Assembly (NCBI GenBank): GCA_900759225.1
Contig: CAAEUM010000197.1
Coordinates: forward strand, 1-20,860
Source of the DNA: Lachnospiraceae bacterium
GTDB lineage: Bacteria; Bacillota; Clostridia; Lachnospirales; Lachnospiraceae
Length of the DNA stretch: 20,860 nt
Direction: 5' to 3'
Part shown: piece by piece, positions 1 to 5,756 of the stretch
How the letters are laid out: each line of letters begins with the position of its first letter
Numbering within the stretch: the first letter of the stretch is position 1
Program-made: the position numbers and the translations under genes
Notes under the pieces: model-generated
The model's database searches: none
Told to the model about the DNA's origin: nothing
The model's input: the letters and a program-made list of their open reading frames with translations, nothing else

Positions 1-138
1 CAGCGGTGTCTTGCTGTACTGGGGAAAGCTTTCGTGGAAGGTGCGTGCCTTCTGAATCTCATCTAACCCCATGATCGGCAGGTTCTTGTCGTCTGTTTTA
101 GGCATGTGGTTCACTGCCCAAAGAATTTTTTCTTCCAT
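1..138 (-). CDS. ygeX: Diaminopropionate ammonia-lyase, N-terminal 46 codons (partial)
   Basis: Only the first 46 codons lie in the window; the gene continues past the left edge. The start ATG (136-138 on the minus strand) has an AAGGAGG site at 151-157. Residues 31-46 read ARTFHESFPQYSKTPL, which matches the conserved beginning of 2,3-diaminopropionate ammonia-lyases (FHxSFPxYxxTPL). These are PLP enzymes of the tryptophan-synthase-beta fold that turn 2,3-diaminopropionate into pyruvate and two ammonia. The PLP lysine lies outside the view. The gene starts 52 nt after the stop of the regulator upstream, so the two are probably co-transcribed. In gut bacteria that break down purines anaerobically, ygeX belongs to the same gene set as ygfK, ssnA, hydA and the xanthine dehydrogenase seen here, which supports the call. 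Another fold-type II PLP enzyme is possible but less likely given this context. Confidence 0.8.
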   Translation of the reverse strand, partial: MEEKILWAVNHMPKTDDKNLPIMGLDEIQKARTFHESFPQYSKTPL

Positions 139-190
139 AATAAATGAAATCCTCCTTATGTGATTGCCTTGTATAACAGGTTGATCCGTA

Positions 191-856
191 TCAGCCGGTT
201 TTTTCGTCTGAAGTCTTACGGCTGTTTACATCAATGTAGCTGTAGAGGGTAAATTTGGAAATTCCAAAATACTTGGAAATTTTATCCCCTGACTTTGTAA
301 TAAGAAAAGCTCCGGCATCATTTAAGAACTGGATAGCCGTTACCTTTTCGTCCTTGTTCATCAGCGCAGCCGGTTTTCCAACCAGAGCTACGGACTGTTC
401 AATGAGGGTGTCCAGCAGGTCATTTACATTATGTACGATCTGCTCCGGCGGTTTTGTGTCGGACTGCTGTTCTGCATCAATGAGGGAGTGGATGGAACGG
501 TCAATGGTCATCAGTCCCGTGATGTCATAATTGATCGCCAGTAGATAATCAATATGGGTCCCCTCCTCATCACGGATATAAAAGGTACTTGATTTTAAGA
601 TTTTTCCGTTGGATGTACGGGTTAAATATCCCAGATGGTCTTTTAAGGAAGCCGGGTCCTTGTGAAGAGTTTCCAGTACAACCTTTGAGGGGCCGTCGCC
701 TTCCTGGCGGTTTGTCACATGTCCGTTATTAATATGTACAACGGAGTGTTCCAGGTCATGGCGTTTTAAGTCATGAATCACCACTTCACAGTCAGGTCCG
801 AACTGTCGTGCAAGGCCGTCGGCAATCTGTTTTAGCAGTGCCAGTGTGTAAGCCAT
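191..856 (-). CDS. YheO-like PAS / HTH_22 transcriptional regulator (DauR-like)
   Basis: A 221-residue protein. Residues about 8-120 look like a YheO-type PAS domain, with the family-typical stretches FGPDCEVVIHDL and NYDITGL. Residues about 155-215 form a C-terminal helix-turn-helix of the HTH_22 type, including DKISKYFGISKFTLYSYID. The length fits the family (about 210-240), which includes the D-arginine utilisation repressor DauR. The start has an AGGAG site about 10 nt upstream. The gene is divergent from ssnA and lies just ahead of ygeX, so it is the obvious candidate regulator of the purine locus, probably responding to a pathway intermediate through the PAS domain. That target and ligand are inference. 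An 8 bp inverted repeat (889-896 with 908-915) sits in its own leader and could be an autoregulatory site or a simple hairpin. Confidence 0.88.
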   Translation of the reverse strand: MAYTLALLKQIADGLARQFGPDCEVVIHDLKRHDLEHSVVHINNGHVTNRQEGDGPSKVVLETLHKDPASLKDHLGYLTRTSNGKILKSSTFYIRDEEGTHIDYLLAINYDITGLMTIDRSIHSLIDAEQQSDTKPPEQIVHNVNDLLDTLIEQSVALVGKPAALMNKDEKVTAIQFLNDAGAFLITKSGDKISKYFGISKFTLYSYIDVNSRKTSDEKTG

Positions 857-950
857 GTTATCATCTCTCCTGTTTTCGGATCATGGGCCTTTATTGTAGA
901 ATTAAACCAATAAAGACGGGTTATCAGGTTTCTGTGTTGTTTATGATTAC

Positions 951-978
951 ATGATAGCACAAATAAAAGGAAATGCAA
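951..978 (-). promoter_or_regulatory. Candidate promoter of the regulator-ygeX operon
   Basis: Read on the minus strand, TATCAT (951-956) preceded by TGC forms an extended -10. A weak -35, TTGCAT (973-978), lies 16 bp upstream. Transcription would start about 85-90 nt before the regulator ATG. The 14 bp direct repeats lie just upstream of this -35. The -35 match is poor, so the call rests mostly on the -10. Confidence 0.4.
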
Positions 979-990
979 TAGTTTTTTACA

Positions 991-1022
991 AAAAAATTTT
1001 GCATAACTAAAAAATTTTGCAT
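991..1022. repeat. Two 14 bp direct repeats between divergent promoters (candidate operator)
   Basis: AAAAAATTTTGCAT occurs exactly at 991-1004 and again at 1009-1022, an 18 bp period. Related TGCA-centred pieces flank it: AATGCAA at 972-978 and TTGCAA at 1030-1035. The repeats lie between the candidate minus-strand promoter of the regulator and the candidate plus-strand promoter of ssnA, where an operator controlling both would be expected. The YheO/HTH_22 protein is the nearest candidate binder, by inference. The strong A/T content could instead act as an UP element. Confidence 0.5.
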
Positions 1023-1029
1023 TTTGTGC

Positions 1030-1058
1030 TTGCAAATGGGTTTATAAGGTGTTACTAT
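1030..1058 (+). promoter_or_regulatory. Candidate promoter of the ssnA-ygfK-xdh-hydA operon
   Basis: TTGCAA (1030-1035) and TACTAT (1053-1058) are separated by 17 bp; each matches four of six consensus bases. An alternative -10, TATAAG (1056-1061), sits close by. Initiation near 1065 would give a leader of about 105 nt before ssnA. The weak boxes would fit a promoter needing activation. The choice among AT-rich options is uncertain. Confidence 0.35.
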
Positions 1059-1087
1059 AAGGTTAGATAAAGCGTACTTATAAACCC

Positions 1088-1146
1088 TGATTCGCTGTAT
1101 ATAGAATCAAATGCAGCAGTTTGGCTGTGCATGGTCAAACTGTTGT
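1088..1146 (+). promoter_or_regulatory. Structured ssnA leader: two hairpins ahead of the RBS
   Basis: TGATTC (1088-1093) pairs with GAATCA (1104-1109). CAGTTTG (1117-1123) pairs with CAAACTG (1136-1142), and G-U-tolerant pairing extends this stem to 11 bp (1113-1123 with 1136-1146). The second loop is 12 nt. Neither stem is followed by a U-tract, so they are not intrinsic terminators. The ssnA Shine-Dalgarno site (1158-1163) starts about 12 nt downstream. It matches no riboswitch I recognise. It may be a cis-regulatory RNA element, a protein site, or a plain stabilising leader. Confidence 0.35.
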
Positions 1147-1170
1147 GATCAAGTGTAAAGGAGAATGGTT

Positions 1171-2502
1171 ATGTTGATTATTGGAAACGGACGCCTGGTG
1201 ACAAGGGATGCCAGCCAGCCATTTTTTGAGAACGGGGCAGTGGCAGTAGAGGGAACAGAAATTAAGAGGGCAGGAACCCTGGAGGAAATTAAAAAGGAGT
1301 TTCCGGATGCGGAATTTGTGGATGCAAAGGGCGGCCTGATCATGCCGGCTTTCATTAATACTCATGAGCATATTTACAGTGCCATGGCAAGGGGCTTAAG
1401 TATTAAGGGATATGATCCAAAGGGATTTCTGGATATTCTGGATGGACAGTGGTGGACCATTGACCGCCATCTCACCAATGAACAGACACGCCAGAGTGCC
1501 AGAGTTACCTATATGGACTGCATTAAAAACGGTGTAACGACTGTGTTCGATCATCATGCCAGCTTTGGACAGATCCGTGACAGCCTGTTTGCGATTGAGG
1601 ATGCAGCCAAGGAGTTTGGCGTAAGGACCTGTCTCTGCTACGAAATTTCTGACCGCGACGGAAAAGAGAAGGCAAAGGAATCGGTCCTTGAAAATGAAGC
1701 GTGGATCAACCACGCATTGAAGGATGAAACGGATATGATCGCCGGCATGATGGGTATGCATGCGCAGTTTACGATTTCAGACGAGACCATGGCCCTGGCT
1801 GCGGAGCATAAGCCGGAGGGCGTAGGCTATCACATCCATGTGGCTGAGGGGATTGAGGATCTGCATGACTGCCTGAAGAAGTACGGAAAGCGCATTGTGG
1901 ACCGTCTTTATGACTGGAATATATTGGGAAGCAAGACTCTTCTGGGCCATTGTATTTATGTAAATAAGCATGAGATGCAGCTGATCAAGGATACGGATAC
2001 CATGGTGGTACATAATCCGGAATCAAATATGGGAAATGCCTGCGGCTGCCCTCCGACAATGGAGATCGTGCATCAGGGCATCCTTACAGGCCTTGGAACC
2101 GACGGCTATACCCAGGATGTGCTGGAGTCCTATAAGGTAGCAAATGTGCTGCACAAGCATCATCTCTGTGATGCCAATGCGGCCTGGGGCGAGGTACCGA
2201 AAATGCTGTTTGAGGGAAATCCTCAGATCGCAAACCGCTATTTTAAGAAGCCTTTGGGCGTTTTAAAGCCAGGGGCAGCAGCAGATGTGATCGTCCTTGA
2301 TTATATCCCAAGAACACCAATGAATGCGGATAACATTAACGGCCATATTCTCTTTGGAATGACAGGCCGCTGCGTTGTGACAACTGTCTGCAACGGAAAG
2401 GTGCTGATGAAGGACAGAGAGCTGATCGGAGTGGATGAAGAGAAGGTACTGTATGAGGTGCGTACGGAGGCTGCAAAGCTGGCACATTCCATTAACGGAT
2501 AA
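1171..2502 (+). CDS. ssnA: SsnA-type aminohydrolase (amidohydrolase superfamily)
   Basis: A cytosolic metal-dependent hydrolase related to guanine and chlorohydrolase-type deaminases; the exact substrate of SsnA is not settled. Another ATG lies at 1165, but AAGGAG (1158-1163) is only 1 nt from it and 7 nt from the ATG at 1171. The product then begins MLIIGNGRLVTRD as in SsnA proteins and has 443 residues, the family length. Metal and catalytic positions are visible: H65 and H67 in NTHEHIY, H223 in HIHVAEG, H260 in LLGHC and D311 in GTDGYTQD. It is first in a plus-strand operon, 23 nt ahead of ygfK. ssnA next to ygfK is the arrangement found in the E. coli and gut-anaerobe purine loci. A role in deaminating or opening a purine-derived ring is likely but inferred from context. 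Confidence 0.93.
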   Translation: MLIIGNGRLVTRDASQPFFENGAVAVEGTEIKRAGTLEEIKKEFPDAEFVDAKGGLIMPAFINTHEHIYSAMARGLSIKGYDPKGFLDILDGQWWTIDRHLTNEQTRQSARVTYMDCIKNGVTTVFDHHASFGQIRDSLFAIEDAAKEFGVRTCLCYEISDRDGKEKAKESVLENEAWINHALKDETDMIAGMMGMHAQFTISDETMALAAEHKPEGVGYHIHVAEGIEDLHDCLKKYGKRIVDRLYDWNILGSKTLLGHCIYVNKHEMQLIKDTDTMVVHNPESNMGNACGCPPTMEIVHQGILTGLGTDGYTQDVLESYKVANVLHKHHLCDANAAWGEVPKMLFEGNPQIANRYFKKPLGVLKPGAAADVIVLDYIPRTPMNADNINGHILFGMTGRCVVTTVCNGKVLMKDRELIGVDEEKVLYEVRTEAAKLAHSING

Positions 2503-2525
2503 TGAAATGAGGGAGGAAAAACACA

Positions 2526-5507
2526 ATGAGCGATATTATGACACCCATTTCCTTTGGAAAACTGATGAACTGGATCTTAGAGGAACACAAGCAGGGTACT
2601 GTATTTGGAATCAGAAAGCCTTTTAAGGCAGACCCGGATAAAACCTATGAGATTTTCGGACGAAAGCTGGAGACGCCCTTTGGCCCTGCAGCGGGCCCTC
2701 ATACCCAGCTGACCCAGAATATTGTGGCAGCGTATGCGGCAGGAAGCCGTTTCTTTGAATTGAAGACGGTGCAGAAGCTGGACGGAGAGGACCTGCCTGT
2801 ATCAAAGCCATGTATCAAGGCAGATGACGAGTGCTACAACTGCGAGTGGTCTACAGAGCTTTATGTGCCTCAGGCTTTTGAGGAGTATGTGAAGGCATGG
2901 TTTGCCTGCAAGGTGCTGGCAAAGGAATATGGCCTTGGTGCAATGGACGGCTTCCAGTTTAATATGTCGGTTGGATATGATCTGGAGGGCATTAAGACAG
3001 AAAAGATTGACCGTTTTATTGAGGGCATGAAGGATGCATCCGGAACTGAGATTTTTGCAGAGTGCAGACAGTGGCTCCTTGACAATCTTGACCGTTTTGA
3101 GAACCTTACAAAGGAGGATGTGGAAGCGATTTCTGCAAACATCTGCGGAAGCATCACCCTTTCCACCCTTCATGGCTGCCCGCCTCAGGAGATTGAGCGC
3201 ATTGCAAGATACCTGCTGGAGGAGAAGCATGTACATACCTTTATTAAGTGCAACCCAACTCTTTTGGGCTATGAATATGCAAGGAAGCTGATGGACGATA
3301 TGGGCTATGATTATGTGGCCTTCGGCGATTTCCACTTTAAGGATGACCTTCAGTATGAGGATGCAGTTCCAATGCTGCAGCGCCTTCAGGCATTGGCAGA
3401 TGAGAAGGGGCTGGAGTTTGGCGTAAAGATCACAAACACCTTCCCTGTTGACGTAAAGCAGAATGAGCTTCCAAGTGAAGAGATGTATATGTCAGGAAAG
3501 TCCTTATATGCCCTTTCCATGTCGGTTGCAAAGAAGCTTTCTGAGGACTTTGACGGAAAGCTGCGCATTTCCTATTCCGGAGGTGCAGATTACTTTAATA
3601 TTGAAAAGATCGTAGATGCAGGCATCTGGCCTGTTACCATGGCTACTACCATGTTAAAGCCCGGCGGCTATGAGCGCCTGGAGCAGATCGGACGCCTCTT
3701 TGACAAGAGGGATGCTGCTGTATTTGAGAGGGTTGATAAAAACAAGGTTGCTGCCATGGTGGAAGGTGCAAAGAAGGATAAGCATCACTTAAAGGCTGTA
3801 AAGCCCCTTCCTTCCAGAAAGATCAACCGCCCGGTTCCTCTGACAGACTGCTTTATTGCGCCATGTCAGGAGGGATGCCCGATCCATCAGGATATTACAA
3901 GATATTTACAGCTTGCAGGGGAAGGAAAGTATGAGGAGGCCTTAAAGGTAATCCTTAACAAGAACCCCCTTCCATTTATTACAGGAACGATCTGCGCCCA
4001 CAACTGCATGAGCAAGTGTACAAGAAACTTCTATGAGGAGTCTGTAAACATCCGCAGGACGAAGCTGGAGGCGGCAGAGGGCGGTTTTGAGGCAGTGATG
4101 GCGCAGTTTAAGAAGCCGGAGATCACATCTGGCAAGAAGGCTGCTGTAGTAGGCGGCGGCCCTGCAGGCCTTTCAGCTGCATACTTCCTTGCAAGAGGCG
4201 GAATGGAGGTGACTGTATTTGAGAAGGAAGAGCGCATGGGCGGCGTTGTAAGAAATGTGATCCCGGGCTTTCGGATTTCCCATGAGGCCATTGACAAGGA
4301 TGTGGAGATCATTAAGGCTATGGGCGTTAAGCTTGTATGCGGCAGGGAAATTAAGTCTGTAGACGAGCTTAAGAAGGATCATGATTATGTAGTCCTGGCT
4401 GTAGGCGCATCGGAGCCCGGCGTGCTGAAGCTGGAGTCAGGGGAAACAGTCAATGCACTTTCCTTCCTGGCTGAATTTAAGGAGAAGGACGGCAGAGTTG
4501 ATCTGGGAAAGAATGTGGTTGTGATCGGCGGCGGAAATACAGCCATGGATACGGCAAGGGCAGCAAAGCGCACCCAGGGCGTAGAGAAGGTTTCCCTTGT
4601 ATACAGAAGAACAAGACGCTATATGCCGGCAGATGAGGAAGAGCTGGTCATGGCTGTGGAGGACGGCGTTGAATTTGCAGAGCTTTTAGCTCCCATCAAG
4701 CTTGAGCAGGGTCAGCTGTACTGCAGGAAGATGAAGCTGGGTGACTTTGATGAAAGCGGCCGCCGCCGCGTTGTTGAAACGGATGAGATCGTGACTGTAC
4801 CGGCTGATACGGTGATCGCAGCAGTAGGAGAGAAGGTTCCCGGTGCATTCTATGAGGCAAATGGGCTGGCAGTTGACGCTAAAAAGCGTCCGATGGTAAA
4901 CCAGGAAACACTGGAATCCTCTGTAAAGGGCGTTTACGTTGCAGGTGACGGACTTTACGGCCCGGCTACGGTTGTGGAGGGAATCCGTGACGGAAAGAAG
5001 GCAGCAGAGGCAATCATCGGAAAGAGCCTTGCAGAAGATCTGTTTAAGCGTTCCGACGAAACAGCGATCTACGGCCGCAAGGGCAATCTGGCAGAGGAAA
5101 GCGAAGGAAGCGATACTGCAAGATGCCTCTCCTGCAACAGCTACTGCGAAAACTGCGTGGAGGTATGTCCGAACAGGGCCAATATTTCCCTGAAGGTTCC
5201 GGGCATGGACATGCATCAGATCATCCATGTGGACTATATGTGCAATGAATGCGGAAACTGCCGCAGCTTCTGTCCATGGGACAGTGCTCCCTATCTTGAC
5301 AAATTTACACTGTTTGCCAATGAGAAGGATATGGAAAACAGCAAAAACCAGGGCTTTACAGTTCTTGATGCCAAAACCGGAAGCTGTAAGGTAAGGCTTC
5401 TTGGAAAGGTATTTGACTATAAGGCAGGAGAGCCTGGTGAAGAGGTTCCTGAGGGAATTGCAAAGATAATTGAAACTGTGATCAGGGATTACAGCTATCT
5501 GCTGTAA
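2526..5507 (+). CDS. ygfK: YgfK-type Fe-S/FAD oxidoreductase (putative selenate reductase subunit)
   Basis: A 993-residue multidomain cytosolic protein, typical YgfK length. The N-terminal 400 or so residues resemble a dihydroorotate/dihydropyrimidine-dehydrogenase barrel (GPAAGPHTQL, FNMSVGYDLEGIK, TLHGCPP). From about residue 441 comes a GltD-like Fe-S helical part (CFIAPCQEGCP, ICAHNCMSKC). An FAD dinucleotide fold follows near 539 (VVGGGPAGLSAAY), then an NAD(P)H fold near 663 (VVIGGGNTAMD) and the GDGLYGPATVVEGIRDG FAD motif. Two 4Fe-4S clusters lie near residues 866-915 (CLSCNSYCENCVEVCP, CNECGNCRSFCPW). GGGAGG (2511-2516) precedes the ATG. The architecture suggests electron transfer between NAD(P)H and a partner, probably the hydroxylase two genes downstream, which lacks its own flavin. 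The family is also annotated as selenate reductase subunit; genetic work on gut purine degraders links it to purine breakdown. Confidence 0.94.
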   Translation: MSDIMTPISFGKLMNWILEEHKQGTVFGIRKPFKADPDKTYEIFGRKLETPFGPAAGPHTQLTQNIVAAYAAGSRFFELKTVQKLDGEDLPVSKPCIKADDECYNCEWSTELYVPQAFEEYVKAWFACKVLAKEYGLGAMDGFQFNMSVGYDLEGIKTEKIDRFIEGMKDASGTEIFAECRQWLLDNLDRFENLTKEDVEAISANICGSITLSTLHGCPPQEIERIARYLLEEKHVHTFIKCNPTLLGYEYARKLMDDMGYDYVAFGDFHFKDDLQYEDAVPMLQRLQALADEKGLEFGVKITNTFPVDVKQNELPSEEMYMSGKSLYALSMSVAKKLSEDFDGKLRISYSGGADYFNIEKIVDAGIWPVTMATTMLKPGGYERLEQIGRLFDKRDAAVFERVDKNKVAAMVEGAKKDKHHLKAVKPLPSRKINRPVPLTDCFIAPCQEGCPIHQDITRYLQLAGEGKYEEALKVILNKNPLPFITGTICAHNCMSKCTRNFYEESVNIRRTKLEAAEGGFEAVMAQFKKPEITSGKKAAVVGGGPAGLSAAYFLARGGMEVTVFEKEERMGGVVRNVIPGFRISHEAIDKDVEIIKAMGVKLVCGREIKSVDELKKDHDYVVLAVGASEPGVLKLESGETVNALSFLAEFKEKDGRVDLGKNVVVIGGGNTAMDTARAAKRTQGVEKVSLVYRRTRRYMPADEEELVMAVEDGVEFAELLAPIKLEQGQLYCRKMKLGDFDESGRRRVVETDEIVTVPADTVIAAVGEKVPGAFYEANGLAVDAKKRPMVNQETLESSVKGVYVAGDGLYGPATVVEGIRDGKKAAEAIIGKSLAEDLFKRSDETAIYGRKGNLAEESEGSDTARCLSCNSYCENCVEVCPNRANISLKVPGMDMHQIIHVDYMCNECGNCRSFCPWDSAPYLDKFTLFANEKDMENSKNQGFTVLDAKTGSCKVRLLGKVFDYKAGEPGEEVPEGIAKIIETVIRDYSYLL

Positions 5508-5756
5508 GTGAAGGCTATGGCAAGAAAGAAAACAGAAAAAACGGTGTTTACATTTTCCACTACCACAGAGGCAATGAAAATGGAACAGGCAGCCAGAGAA
5601 TCAGACGCACCAGGGCGTCTGATTCCTGTGCCTGTACAGATAAGTGCCGGCTGCGGTATGGCCTGGTGTGCTCCTGCGGGGACGAAGGAGGAGCTGCTTG
5701 GGTTAGTGGAAACCTATGGGATAGAAGTGGAGGGATTTTATGAGCTCTTATTGTAA
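5508..5756 (+). CDS. DUF3343 Se/S-carrier-like small protein
   Basis: An 82-residue protein from the GTG at 5508, which directly abuts the ygfK stop; an ATG at 5517 would give 79 residues. Neither start has a good Shine-Dalgarno site, so translational coupling to ygfK is likely. The sequence has the DUF3343 pattern: a short N-terminal region ending in EAMKMEQ, then GRLIPVPVQISAGCGMAWC with Cys49 and Cys54 (GTG numbering), then a compact C-terminal alpha/beta part. DUF3343 proteins are described as putative selenium/sulfur carriers and often accompany selenium-dependent molybdenum hydroxylases. The 3' end overlaps the xdh start by 17 nt, so production is tied to the hydroxylase. A role in delivering the terminal Se/S ligand to its cofactor, or in assembling it, is a reasonable inference but not shown by the sequence. 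Confidence 0.8.
   Translation: MKAMARKKTEKTVFTFSTTTEAMKMEQAARESDAPGRLIPVPVQISAGCGMAWCAPAGTKEELLGLVETYGIEVEGFYELLL

Noticed and set aside
1065..1164. Purine (guanine/xanthine) riboswitch in the ssnA leader
   Set aside because: The three-way junction and conserved loops of the purine riboswitch class are not seen; only two simple hairpins.
1165..1170. Alternative ssnA start two codons upstream
   Set aside because: The AAGGAG site is only 1 nt away; the start at 1171 has 7 nt spacing and matches the family beginning.
4686..5228. Long minus-strand open frame within ygfK (180 codons)
   Set aside because: Shadow of a well-supported gene; no ribosome site and no recognisable domain.
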